NCBI RefSeq assembly: GCF_023370775.1
Contig: NZ_JAMCCQ010000002.1
Coordinates: 124,001-188,000, forward strand
From: Marivita sp. GX14005
Lineage (GTDB): Bacteria > Pseudomonadota > Alphaproteobacteria > Rhodobacterales > Rhodobacteraceae
Reading direction: 5' to 3'
Length of the DNA: 64,000 nucleotides
The notes under the pieces are model-generated. The model was given only the letters and a program-made list of their open reading frames with translations. It did no database searches and was not told the DNA's origin. Numbering within the stretch: position 1 is the stretch's first letter; every line of letters begins with the position of its first letter. Below are positions 18,926 through 27,202 of the stretch, one piece after another. A program made the translations under genes and the position numbers.

Positions 18926-20050
18926 TCAGAGCCGCGTCACCTTGTCCAGTTCGTCGTAGGAGGTGACGTTGCTGAGCATCAGCGATACCGGGCGCAGCCT
19001 TCCGATCCGCGAACAGGCGATGGTCGTCACGATCAGAACGGGGGTGGACAAAAGCGCCCCCAAGAGCCCCCAGACCCAGCCAAAGACCAGCAGCCCCACG
19101 AAAATCACCACAGGTGAGATCGACACCTCGTGCCCCTGCACGCGAGGATCGACATAGTTGCCGATCACCTGCTCGATCACCGTCAACCCCGCGGCCACGA
19201 TGATCGCGGTGCCGAAATCCTTGGTCAGCAGCGCATAGATCGTCGGCAGGATTCCGGCGACGATCGAGCCGAGATTGGGAATGAAGTTGAGCAGGAAGGT
19301 CAGCGCGCCCCAGACAAAGATCAGCCCGACGCCGAACGGCCAGAGCCACAGCATGTAGAGCACTGCCGTCACCGCACCCAGCGCGGCGCGCACGGCCACG
19401 AAACGCAGCACGTCGCGGCTCATCACGGCGACGGCGTCGCCGGTTTCATCCGCCGCGCCGGTGCCGAAAACGGATGCAATCCGTGCCCGCCATCGCGGCG
19501 CGTCGATCAGAACGAGCAACGCGAGAAAGATCGCGACGACCAGCCCGCTCAGCGTCGCCGCCGCGTATTCAATCCCCGTCAGCGCGATGCCAGAGGCGAA
19601 TTCCGCCATGCGGGTCGCGATCTGGCTGACCGCCTGATTGGCATTGCTGAACATGCGCTCCAGCGCCCGCACGCTGTCCCCCGCCGATGGGTCGCTGCCC
19701 GGATCGAGCCCCGGCAACATTTCCGCGGCGGATGAGAATTCTGCCGCAATTCTTTGCGCGGCAAAGAAGAGGCAGGCCGCGAACACGAGGAGCACCACCA
19801 GGATGAGCAGGAATGCCGAGACATGGCCGATCCAGCGATGCCCGGTTTTCGCTATCGTCCAGCGATGAAACGGCGCAACGAGAATCGCAAGGAACAGCGC
19901 CGAAAGAATGAGCGCGCTGACCGTCGCGGTCGCATGCAGCGCCCAGCCGATCAGGATCACGAGAGCGGCAATCTGCAGCCCGATCAGCACACGCGGCGCG
20001 GAGCGCGGTGCAGGGTTGGCATGGGGGAAGGGGCGTCGATGATCCATCAT
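18926..20050 (-). CDS. AI-2E family transporter (PerM/YdiK-like permease)
   Basis: A 374-aa integral membrane protein of the AI-2E/PerM family, with two N-terminal spans (residues ~22-65), another at ~75-100 and several from ~165 onward. It has family motifs ALTFLLNFIPNLGSIVAGILP and GNYVDPRVQGHEVSISP, quoted here as short pieces FIPNLGS and GNYVDPR. Members export varied small molecules or ions, and AI-2 export is shown for only a few. It converges on lolA with a 6-bp gap. Confidence 0.88.
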   Translation of the reverse strand: MMDHRRPFPHANPAPRSAPRVLIGLQIAALVILIGWALHATATVSALILSALFLAILVAPFHRWTIAKTGHRWIGHVSAFLLILVVLLVFAACLFFAAQRIAAEFSSAAEMLPGLDPGSDPSAGDSVRALERMFSNANQAVSQIATRMAEFASGIALTGIEYAAATLSGLVVAIFLALLVLIDAPRWRARIASVFGTGAADETGDAVAVMSRDVLRFVAVRAALGAVTAVLYMLWLWPFGVGLIFVWGALTFLLNFIPNLGSIVAGILPTIYALLTKDFGTAIIVAAGLTVIEQVIGNYVDPRVQGHEVSISPVVIFVGLLVFGWVWGLLGALLSTPVLIVTTIACSRIGRLRPVSLMLSNVTSYDELDKVTRL

Positions 20051-20227
20051 GCGGCTCCGGCGGTTGCTGCGTTCCCTTCGTCAACCAGTGACGCAATGAG
20101 ATGTTCCGCACGGTGCCGTCGCACGGCGCGCTGGAACATTCCGCCCGGCGGCCTGTTTCTGGCCTCGTGATCGGAAGACGCCTTCCGACATTTTCGCCAC
20201 TCACCAACGCAACAGATGGAGAGAGAG

Positions 20228-20803
20228 ATGACAACGATGACACGGAAATTGCTGTCGGCCACCGCCGCGCTTGCGCTTTTCGCCGTGCCGGCAAGCGCAC
20301 AGATGTTCGGCGACGCCTACGGAACCGATCTCGACTACAACAATTTCGAGGCCGGCTTCAACGAAACCGGGCGATACGAGGCGCTCGACAGGAACGACGA
20401 TACGTTCCTCGACCGCAGCGAATACTCGACCGGGCTATATGCCGACTACGATCGCGACAATGACCGCATGATCTCCGAAGAAGAATGGGACATGGGGAAC
20501 GAGCGCTATCTCGGCTCGAATTACAATGCCGTCTACAGCGACTATGATCTCGATGAGGGCGGATTTCTCGATCAGGAGGAGTTCGGCGGCTTCTACGAAT
20601 CCGAATACACGCCCTATTATGACGGTCTCGATACCGACGGCGACGAAATGCTCTCGCAGTCCGAGTATAATCGCGGGGTCTATGATGCCGCCGATCTCGA
20701 TTCCGACGAAGTGATCAGCATCGAGGAAGAAGGCTGGTTCGAAGGCTGGTTCGATGGCGATGACATCGAAGCCGAGATCGAAGAGGTCGGCGACGTCTAC
20801 TGA
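20228..20803 (+). CDS. Secreted EF-hand calcium-binding protein with five loops
   Basis: A 191-aa precursor with a signal peptide (cut after ASA) and a strongly acidic mature chain. Five DxDxDG-like EF-hand loops are spaced along it: DRNDDTFLDRSE, DRDNDRMISEEE, DYDLDEGGFLDQEE, DTDGDEMLSQSE and DLDSDEVISIEE. It is probably a periplasmic or surface calcium buffer or sensor. ATG 20228 follows GGAGAGAG; ATG 20237 is also possible. It is monocistronic, and its 3' side is a cluster of palindromes. Confidence 0.82.
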   Translation: MTTMTRKLLSATAALALFAVPASAQMFGDAYGTDLDYNNFEAGFNETGRYEALDRNDDTFLDRSEYSTGLYADYDRDNDRMISEEEWDMGNERYLGSNYNAVYSDYDLDEGGFLDQEEFGGFYESEYTPYYDGLDTDGDEMLSQSEYNRGVYDAADLDSDEVISIEEEGWFEGWFDGDDIEAEIEEVGDVY

Positions 20804-20812
20804 CGCGCCGTA

Positions 20813-20922
20813 ATGCGTCGACGCATCATGCTGTTTGCGTCGACGCAAACAGGCGGTTTGATATTCTTATCAAATCGTTAATGGGTCAGAAGCGGTGACC
20901 TGATGTTTCGCGCGCGAAACAT
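20813..20922. repeat. Cluster of four palindromes filling a convergent intergenic gap
   Basis: Perfect palindromes lie at 20813-20826 (ATGCGTCGACGCAT), 20831-20852 (core TGTTTGCGTCGACGCAAACA) and 20903-20922 (ATGTTTCGCGCGCGAAACAT). An inverted repeat TTTGATA-TTCT-TATCAAA is at 20857-20874. The first two share the core GCGTCGACGC. They probably form tandem hairpins at the ends of the converging EF-hand and transglycosylase transcripts. Confidence 0.7.
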
Positions 20923-20938
20923 TGGGGCCGGTTCGGAC

Positions 20939-21529
20939 CTATCTGATATTGGGGCAACTGGCCAGTTGCACCTGATACATCGCCGCCCGCGCTGCAACCT
21001 CGTCGGAGACCCGAAGCAGCCAAGCCTTACGGTTGTAGCTGCCGCGCGAGAATCCGGTGCGCCCTTCGTGATAGGCGAGATATTGATTGCGCGCATCATA
21101 AGGTGAAATGCCCAACCGCTGCGTCGACTCCGCCATATACCAGGCCATGAAATCGGACGCATCGCGGATATTGTTTCGCCGCGCGCGGAACCGCCCCTGC
21201 GCGTCCTTGTATTCGTCCCACGTTCCGTTGAGCGCCTGGCTATAGCCATAGGCCGAGCTTTGCCGCCCCATCGGGATCACCCCGAGCGCATAGCGAAAGG
21301 GCGTCCGGGCGTCCGATTTGAACTTGCTCTCCTGATACATCGAGGCCATCTGGACATGCACCGGCACGCCCCATTTCCGCTCCGCCGCGCGAAACGCGCG
21401 GTGATAGCCGGGTCGCTGTTTCAGGATCGAACAGGCGTTATCGAGGTTGCGTGGCGCCGATGTGCCGCCGCCGCCCCCGCAGGAAGCGGCCAGTAAAACG
21501 ATCACCAAAGCGCGAAAGAGTCTGCTCAT
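20939..21529 (-). CDS. Lytic transglycosylase (SLT) domain lipoprotein
   Basis: A 196-aa lipoprotein with signal sequence and lipobox (LLAASC, lipidated Cys ~17), followed by a Gly-rich linker. The catalytic glutamate lies in MASMYQESKFKSDA, followed by YGYSQALNGTWDEY and a YLAYHEG motif, as in SLT-type murein transglycosylases that cut MurNAc-GlcNAc bonds. It is probably anchored in the inner or outer membrane facing the periplasm. Confidence 0.87.
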   Translation of the reverse strand: MSRLFRALVIVLLAASCGGGGGTSAPRNLDNACSILKQRPGYHRAFRAAERKWGVPVHVQMASMYQESKFKSDARTPFRYALGVIPMGRQSSAYGYSQALNGTWDEYKDAQGRFRARRNNIRDASDFMAWYMAESTQRLGISPYDARNQYLAYHEGRTGFSRGSYNRKAWLLRVSDEVAARAAMYQVQLASCPNIR

Positions 21530-21755
21530 CTGCCTCTCGCTAATTTTATGTGAGGGCTGTTTCTGCGCCCTTCTGCTTGGCCTTAGTGTAACGTAAACGC
21601 GATGAGGTGGAAATCACATTTCCCGAAAGTGGCACCTGCTCGCCAATCCCAGCCGCTGGTTTAACGCGACTACACAGTTTGTTTCCCTGAAACGCCAATC
21701 GGAAAATGGACAATTCGGCAGAAATCGGGCAGATATGTGGCAACGGACAGGACTC

Positions 21756-22082
21756 ATGATCAGACAACGCGCAAAATACAATATCGGGCAGGTGGTTCGG
21801 CACCGCAAACACCCCTTCCGGGGCGTTGTGTTCGATGTGGACCCGGAATTCAACAATACCGAGGAATGGTATGATGCCATTCCCGAGGAAAGCCGCCCGA
21901 AGAAGCACCAGCCATTCTATCACCTTCTCGCGGAGAACGAGCAGAGCTTCTACGTCGCCTATGTCTCCGAACAGAACCTGATCGCCGATTATTCCGGCGA
22001 GCCGGTCGAACATCCCGACGTGCCCGATCTTTTCGGCGCGTTCGAGGATGGCAGCTACGAGCTGCATTTCCAGTATAACTAG
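21756..22082 (+). CDS. hspQ: Heat shock protein HspQ
   Basis: A 108-aa protein of the HspQ/YccV family, which in E. coli specifies Lon substrates and binds hemimethylated DNA. It has KYNIGQVVRHRKHPFRG and the FYHLLAENEQSFYVAYVSEQNL block (seen as FYHLLAE and YVSEQNL). ATG 21756 follows GGACAGGA; an upstream ATG at 21735 lacks one. The 225 bp upstream hold no gene and no promoter that I can support. Confidence 0.92.
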   Translation: MIRQRAKYNIGQVVRHRKHPFRGVVFDVDPEFNNTEEWYDAIPEESRPKKHQPFYHLLAENEQSFYVAYVSEQNLIADYSGEPVEHPDVPDLFGAFEDGSYELHFQYN

Positions 22083-22117
22083 TCTCTCTCTTCGTTTGCC
22101 ACGGTGATAACCAGTTC

Positions 22118-22143
22118 AGGGCTCCTCCTCGGGAGCCCTTTTT
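22118..22143 (+). terminator. Rho-independent terminator after hspQ
   Basis: An 8-bp stem AGGGCTCC / GGAGCCCT with a TCCTCG loop is followed by a TTTTT run. It overlaps the stop codon region of the convergent threonine aldolase gene. Confidence 0.85.
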
Positions 22144-23185
22144 ACATGCCTGGCAGTAGCGCTGCGAAACGGTCGATCTCATCGCGCGGGAGCGACCAGT
22201 CACAGACGAGCCGGCCGGTCAGGGGTGCATCCTGCCCGCCCTTCGGATCGCCCGACACGTGATAGACCGCGCCGCTGCGCTGCAAATGCCGATGCAAACT
22301 TGCGGGAGCTTCGAAGAAGACGATGTTCGCCGCCGCGTCATTGACAAGGCGCAGGCCGGCAGCCTCTGCCATCCGCTCGCGCAGATACGCCGCATTCCCG
22401 TTCGCCGCGCGGGCAAGATCGCGCCAAAGATCGTTCCGCAAATACGCAGCCATCTGGGCCGAGAGATACCGGTGCTTCGAGAAGAGATGTCCGCCTCGCT
22501 TTCGGCGAAGCTCGAATTCCCATGCGCGCGCCGGATCGAATATCATCACGGCCTCCGCGCCCATCAGCCCGTTCTTTGTGCCGCCGAACACGGCAACATC
22601 GATCCCGGCCTTCCACGTCATCTCCGCCGGTGTCGCACCCAGCGCAATCAGCGCATTGGCCAGCCGCGCGCCATCGAGATGAACCGGGAGGTCATAGCCC
22701 TTGGCCAGATCGCAAAGCGCGCGAAGATCGTCCGGATCGTAGAGATTTCCGCGCTCCGTGACCTGAGTGACCGACAGCGCGCCGCGCTGGGGGCCATGCA
22801 CGCCGCGATTTCCCTCGCCCTCGATGGCGGCGCGGAGCGCATCGGGCGTCATCCGGTCGCCGCCCTCCACCAGCGTCAGCTTCGCGCCGCCGGTATAGAA
22901 TTCGGGCGCGTTGCATTCATCCTCGTGAATATGCGCGCAAGGCGTGCAGAACACAGTGTCAAAGGGCTGCACCAGGGTCGCCAGCGCCAGCGAATTCGCC
23001 GATGTGCCCGTCGCCACAAGGTATACGGCGGCCTCCGGCGCTTCGAAGAGATCGCGGAGGCGCGAGCGCACCTCGTCCATCAGCGGATCGGCTCCGTAGC
23101 TTGGCGCATAGCCGTTGTTCGCCTCGGCAAGCACATCCATGACGGCTTGCGGCACCGGGCCGCCATTGTCGGAGGCGAAGAACAT
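22142..23185 (-). CDS. Threonine aldolase family protein (low-specificity, beta-eliminating lyase fold)
   Basis: A 347-aa PLP enzyme that probably splits L-threonine or L-allo-threonine into glycine and acetaldehyde. It begins MFFASDNGGPVP, has the HIHEDECNAPEF segment and HLDGARLANAL, and has the PLP lysine in FGGTKNGLMGAEA. The start at 23185 overlaps the stop of the YcgN gene by one base (TGATG), so it is translationally coupled to the ribF-ycgN operon. Confidence 0.88.
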   Translation of the reverse strand: MFFASDNGGPVPQAVMDVLAEANNGYAPSYGADPLMDEVRSRLRDLFEAPEAAVYLVATGTSANSLALATLVQPFDTVFCTPCAHIHEDECNAPEFYTGGAKLTLVEGGDRMTPDALRAAIEGEGNRGVHGPQRGALSVTQVTERGNLYDPDDLRALCDLAKGYDLPVHLDGARLANALIALGATPAEMTWKAGIDVAVFGGTKNGLMGAEAVMIFDPARAWEFELRRKRGGHLFSKHRYLSAQMAAYLRNDLWRDLARAANGNAAYLRERMAEAAGLRLVNDAAANIVFFEAPASLHRHLQRSGAVYHVSGDPKGGQDAPLTGRLVCDWSLPRDEIDRFAALLPGM

Positions 23186-23658
23186 CAGGTCGGCTCCTCG
23201 ATGATATGCTCCTCCCAGTCGTCCTCGTCGATCTCGAACTCGGGAACGGTCGCGTTTCGCATCGAAACGCCTGCCTCGTGAACCGTCTCGGGCGTGCCGG
23301 AGATCAACGGGTGCCAGTCGTAAAGCGGCTTGCCCTCCCAAAGCAGACGATAGGCGCAGGTACGGGGCATCCAATAGGCGTGCTCGTCGATGTTAGAGGG
23401 TTTCAGCACGATACACTCCGGCACGAACTGGTGCCTGATCTCGTATTGCGCGCAGCGGCAAGAGCCGTCATCGAAAAGTCGGCAGGCGACACGGGTAAGC
23501 GCGACCTCGCCGGTCTCCTCGTCTTCCAGCTTGTTCAGGCAGCATTTGCCGCACCCGTCGCAAAGCGCCTCCCATTCGGGCGGCGACATCTCGTGCAGCG
23601 CCTTGCGCTCCCAGAAACGCGGGGTCAGCCCCGTTCGATCGATCGGATCACGGCTCAT
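23185..23658 (-). CDS. YcgN family cysteine cluster protein
   Basis: A 157-aa protein of the UPF0260/YcgN family with a conserved cysteine set (CDGCGKCC, then RVACRLF, SCRCAQY, VPECIVL and RTCAYR), likely to bind a metal or Fe-S centre. Function unknown. Its start overlaps the ribF stop (ATGA) and its stop overlaps the threonine aldolase start, so the three genes form a tight operon. Confidence 0.9.
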   Translation of the reverse strand: MSRDPIDRTGLTPRFWERKALHEMSPPEWEALCDGCGKCCLNKLEDEETGEVALTRVACRLFDDGSCRCAQYEIRHQFVPECIVLKPSNIDEHAYWMPRTCAYRLLWEGKPLYDWHPLISGTPETVHEAGVSMRNATVPEFEIDEDDWEEHIIEEPT

Positions 23659-24587
23659 TGGTTGTCCAGGATGGTGCGCGCGCGCATGCAGTCCTTGTGC
23701 ATTTGATCGACCAGTGCCGACACGCTCTCGAACTTGATCTCGGGGCGGAGAAAATCAACCAGCGCGACAGAAACGGTCGCGCCATAAAGATCGCCGCTGA
23801 AATCGAAGATGTAGGTTTCCAGATTGGCGCGGTTCTCGCCGAACATGGGCCGAACGCCGATGGAGGCGGCCCCCTGATAGGAGCCGGCATGGGGGCCGTC
23901 CAGAATGTCGATCAATACGGCGTAAACGCCGAACTTCGGCGGGTGCAGCCCGTCGATCGACATGTTGGCTGTCGGATAGCCCAGCTTGCGGCCGCGCTGT
24001 TCGCCGCTGATGACCTGCCCTTCGATCCGGTGCCAATGGCCGAGCATTTCAGCGGCCAGATGGGGTTGGCCGTCGGTGAGAGCCTGCCGGATCGCGGTCG
24101 AGGACACGTTGCCCGAGGGGGACTGGACGAGATCGGCGATGGTGACGCCGAATCCCATCTTGTCGCCGAAGGACGCCAGGTCGCTTGCGTCCCCGGCCCG
24201 ATCCTTGCCGAAACAGAAATCCGCGCCGACGACGACATGGCTGAGGCCAAGCCCGTCGGCGATCACCTGTTCGGCAAACGCCTGCGGCGTAAGGCTCGCG
24301 AGCTGCGTGTAAAACTTCAGCTCGTAGAGGATATCGACGCCGAGCTTTTCGAGCCGCGTGGCGCGTGCCTTGGCGTTCATCAGGCGAAAGGGCGGGGCGT
24401 TTGGGGCGAAATACTCGCGCGGATGCGGCTCGAAGGTGAGCACACCGAGCGGAGCATCGGGCGCGGCTTTGCGGGCAAGCTCGATCACCGCGCGATGGCC
24501 GAAATGCACGCCGTCGAAATTGCCGATGGCGGCGGTCGCGCCGCGATCCCCGGCCGAGACGTATTGATAATCCCGCACGATCTTCAT
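23655..24587 (-). CDS. ribF: Bifunctional riboflavin kinase/FAD synthetase
   Basis: RibF makes FMN and then FAD from riboflavin. The 310-aa protein has an N-terminal adenylyltransferase domain with the nucleotide-binding GNFDGVHFGHR motif (~residue 22) and FCFGKDRAGD. A C-terminal kinase domain has GRKLGYPTANM and an NLETYIFDFSGDLYG block. It leads the ribF-ycgN-threonine aldolase operon. A pair of long palindromes occupies the leader region upstream. Confidence 0.95.
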   Translation of the reverse strand: MKIVRDYQYVSAGDRGATAAIGNFDGVHFGHRAVIELARKAAPDAPLGVLTFEPHPREYFAPNAPPFRLMNAKARATRLEKLGVDILYELKFYTQLASLTPQAFAEQVIADGLGLSHVVVGADFCFGKDRAGDASDLASFGDKMGFGVTIADLVQSPSGNVSSTAIRQALTDGQPHLAAEMLGHWHRIEGQVISGEQRGRKLGYPTANMSIDGLHPPKFGVYAVLIDILDGPHAGSYQGAASIGVRPMFGENRANLETYIFDFSGDLYGATVSVALVDFLRPEIKFESVSALVDQMHKDCMRARTILDNQ

Positions 24588-24638
24588 GGCGCAGCACTAG
24601 CTGGCCGCTCGGTGCAGTTCAATCCCCCGGTCCAAGAG

Positions 24639-24684
24639 CGATTTTTCATCGATGAAAAATCGAGGATGCGTCGACGCATCCTCG
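24639..24684. repeat. Two overlapping perfect palindromes centred on TCGA
   Basis: A 24-bp perfect palindrome at 24639-24662 (core ATTTTTCATCGATGAAAAAT) runs directly into another 24-bp perfect palindrome at 24661-24684 (core AGGATGCGTCGACGCATCCT). They lie between the MaoC stop and the ribF start on the minus strand, so they may end the MaoC transcript. The second shares its core with the 20.8-kb cluster. Confidence 0.75.
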
Positions 24685-24695
24685 CGCTTTGCCGG

Positions 24696-25139
24696 TCAGT
24701 CGAACTTGCGTGACGGAGCGAGCACCTTGGCCTCGCCGATCAACACTTTCTTGCCATCGACAGCGCAATGACAATCCAGCGTCACGCGGCGTTTGGCAAC
24801 ATCGATATCGACAACCTTTACCTCCGCATGGACCATGTCGCCGGGGCGGACGGGAGCGAGGAATTTCAGGGATTGGCCGAGATAGACGGTGCCATGGCCC
24901 GGAAGCTGCTCTCCGATCACCGCCGAAATCAGACCGGCGGTCAGCATCCCATGCGCGATGCGCCCCTCGAAGATGGTGTCCTGCGCATAGTCGTCATCGA
25001 GATGCACCGGGTTTCGATCCGTCGAGATCTGGGCGAACATCTCGATGTCCTGATCGGTGACCTGCTTTCGCAGATGCCGGGTCATGCCCATCTCGATATC
25101 CTCGATACAGATCGTTCCGCGTGGAAGATTGTCCAACAT
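24696..25139 (-). CDS. MaoC-like (R)-specific enoyl-CoA hydratase family protein
   Basis: A 147-aa hot-dog-fold protein. The hydratase-2 motif with catalytic Asp and His is present (STDRNPVHLDDDYA), followed by FEGRIAHGMLTAGLIS. It probably hydrates trans-2-enoyl-CoA to (R)-3-hydroxyacyl-CoA, as PhaJ does, feeding beta-oxidation or polyhydroxyalkanoate synthesis. The start MLDNLPRG at 25139 is chosen from family length. It is monocistronic. Confidence 0.85.
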   Translation of the reverse strand: MLDNLPRGTICIEDIEMGMTRHLRKQVTDQDIEMFAQISTDRNPVHLDDDYAQDTIFEGRIAHGMLTAGLISAVIGEQLPGHGTVYLGQSLKFLAPVRPGDMVHAEVKVVDIDVAKRRVTLDCHCAVDGKKVLIGEAKVLAPSRKFD

Positions 25140-25242
25140 CCTACACCCCATTCCCGGCGCTTCGGTAACAAATATGCCGGCCATAAGGCCGTTCTGGCAA
25201 GTTTATTACTTTGCAGGTGCAGAAAATCAAGCAAAACTTGGG

Positions 25243-26115
25243 TCAGCGAAGCTGTCCTATCGTGTAGGTCGGCGAGGCTTGCTCCTTGGTCAGGTAGGCG
25301 TCGAGCGCATCCGGCTCCGGTTGATGCGCCGTTTTCGTTTCGGCCCTGGCCAGCCCGCCAGAGATGAACAGCGAGTCGATATCCTCGCCCATCGCGCCGG
25401 CGATATCGGTATGGATTCCGTCGCCAATGGCGAGCATGCGCGCCGGATCGGTATCCTTGCCCATCGCGGCCAGCCGCCGCCGCGCCAGATCGTAGATCGG
25501 GGGATGCGGTTTTCCGAAATAGAGGCTCTCGCCGCCCATCTCGGTATAAAGCGCGGCCAGCGCACCGGCGCACCATTCGCGCCTCTCGCCGCGATCCACG
25601 ATGATATCCGGGTTGGCGCAGAGCAGTTTCAGCCCCTTTTGTTTTGCATAGAGAAACTGCGGCCGGTTCACCGCCGGATCGGCGTGCGGATCGAACGGAC
25701 CGCAGCAGACGATGCCCTCGGCCTCTTCGAGTTCGACACGCTGGATATCGACAGGATCCTCGATGAGTTTCATCGGCTCGAAGAAGGCGAGATCGCCCTC
25801 CTGGCCCATGAACCAGACCTTTTCGCCGACCGCGCCGCGGAACATGGCCGCGCGGGCGCTGTCTCCGCTGGTGGCAATGAGATCATAGGCGTCCTCCGGC
25901 ACGCCGAAAAGACCGAGCTGTTTGGCCACCCCATGCCGCGCGCGCGGCGAGTTGGTCAGTAAAACGACCGTTCCGCCGCCGCGCCGAAACCCCTTGAGCG
26001 CGGCGACCGCGTCGTCATGGGCGCGCACGCCATCATGCACACAGCCCCACAGATCGACCAGCAGCACATCGTATCGGTCTGCGATATCGGCGAGGGAAGA
26101 GATGATCCGGGTCAT
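25243..26115 (-). CDS. TIGR01459 family HAD-type hydrolase
   Basis: A 290-aa HAD phosphatase of the class IIA (NagD-like) type, subfamily TIGR01459. Motif I is altered to LLVDLWGCVHDG, where the usual DxD second Asp is replaced; motif II is LLTNSPRA; the late motif is GDGIHTDIAGA. The DLWG form is typical of this subfamily. The substrate is unknown. The start at 26115 follows AGAGG. Confidence 0.82.
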   Translation of the reverse strand: MTRIISSLADIADRYDVLLVDLWGCVHDGVRAHDDAVAALKGFRRGGGTVVLLTNSPRARHGVAKQLGLFGVPEDAYDLIATSGDSARAAMFRGAVGEKVWFMGQEGDLAFFEPMKLIEDPVDIQRVELEEAEGIVCCGPFDPHADPAVNRPQFLYAKQKGLKLLCANPDIIVDRGERREWCAGALAALYTEMGGESLYFGKPHPPIYDLARRRLAAMGKDTDPARMLAIGDGIHTDIAGAMGEDIDSLFISGGLARAETKTAHQPEPDALDAYLTKEQASPTYTIGQLR

Positions 26116-26151
26116 TTTGGGCCTCTGGTGTGGTTTCCTGCAGGACACATG

Positions 26152-26178
26152 AAAAAGGGGGCGCCGTCCAGCGCCCCC
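26152..26178 (-). terminator. Rho-independent terminator of the Mn-pyrophosphatase gene
   Basis: On the minus strand, an 8-bp G/C stem (GGGGGCGC / GCGCCCCC) with a 6-nt loop is followed by TTTTT, 22 nt after the gene's stop codon. Confidence 0.85.
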
Positions 26179-26199
26179 GGAATTTCCGTCTTGGCCGCA

Positions 26200-27120
26200 T
26201 CAGACCTTTAGCGCCGGGATGATCTGCTTCTTGCGGCTGACGATGCCGGGCAGCAGGACCGTGTCGCCGGCGCTTTTGGCGCCAAAGCTCTTTTCGGCCA
26301 CCGTCTTGACGAAATCGTTCGGCAGCAGCAGTGTCGCCTCCTCGTTCAGGATATCGACGATGAAGAGCAGGACTTGATCCACCCCATCCTCGCGCGCGAC
26401 CTCGGGCATGGCGGCGATCAGGCTGTCCTTGCGCGCAAGAACCGTATCGGGCGATGTGGTTTCGAGCACTGACACCCGGAACGTCGTCTCTCCCAGTTCG
26501 AATTCCTTGCTGTCCATGCGCAGCAACTCGGCTTCGGAGAAGGCCGACACGTCGGATTTCGCGGCGAACATCTGCGCTGCGTAGTCGGGGATCGACACGC
26601 CCAGATCCTCGGCCAGCGCATGCGCGATGGCGCGGTCCTCCTGCGTCGTGGTGGGGGAGCGGAATTCGAGCGTGTCGGACAGAATGCAGGAGAGCATCGC
26701 GCCCTTGATGCCGCGGGGCGCCTGCGCCATGTCGTCGCCGATCAGCTTATACATGATCGTTGCAGTGCAGGCGACCGGCTCGATGCGAATGTCGAGCGGA
26801 CTGCGTGTTTCCAGACCGCCCACGAGGCGGTGATGATCGATGATGGCGCGAATGTCGGCGCTGTTGATCGCTGGCGGCAGTTCGGCGGGGTTGTTGGTAT
26901 CGACGATCACGACGGGCTGATCCGCCTCGACATCGGAGATGATCTGCGGCTTGTCGAGCGCCCAGTGATCGAGCACGAAGGCGGCTTCGGTGTTCGGCTC
27001 GCCCAGAAGCGCGGGTTTGGCATCCTCGCCCTTGATCTGGTTGAGATACCACGCCCAGATGATCGGGCTGCCGGTGCTGTCTGTGTCGGGGGAGGTGTGT
27101 CCGAAAACAAGGGTCGTCAT
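26200..27120 (-). CDS. ppaC: Manganese-dependent inorganic pyrophosphatase (DHH family, family II)
   Basis: Cytosolic enzyme hydrolysing pyrophosphate to phosphate. The 306-aa protein shows GHTSPDTDST at the N-terminus, a DTNNPAEL metal-ligand segment, AIIDHHRL (DHH motif), and the C-terminal SRKKQIIPAL substrate-binding motif. Length fits family II. The start MTTLVFG at 27120 is preferred over one nine codons further upstream. Confidence 0.93.
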   Translation of the reverse strand: MTTLVFGHTSPDTDSTGSPIIWAWYLNQIKGEDAKPALLGEPNTEAAFVLDHWALDKPQIISDVEADQPVVIVDTNNPAELPPAINSADIRAIIDHHRLVGGLETRSPLDIRIEPVACTATIMYKLIGDDMAQAPRGIKGAMLSCILSDTLEFRSPTTTQEDRAIAHALAEDLGVSIPDYAAQMFAAKSDVSAFSEAELLRMDSKEFELGETTFRVSVLETTSPDTVLARKDSLIAAMPEVAREDGVDQVLLFIVDILNEEATLLLPNDFVKTVAEKSFGAKSAGDTVLLPGIVSRKKQIIPALKV

Positions 27121-27202
27121 AGGTTTGTCGTTCCTGCCAAATGCCAATCGCGCGCCTTATAGGGCGCGCGATGCGGCTTGTCACCCGCCCGCGAGGGCGC
27201 GG

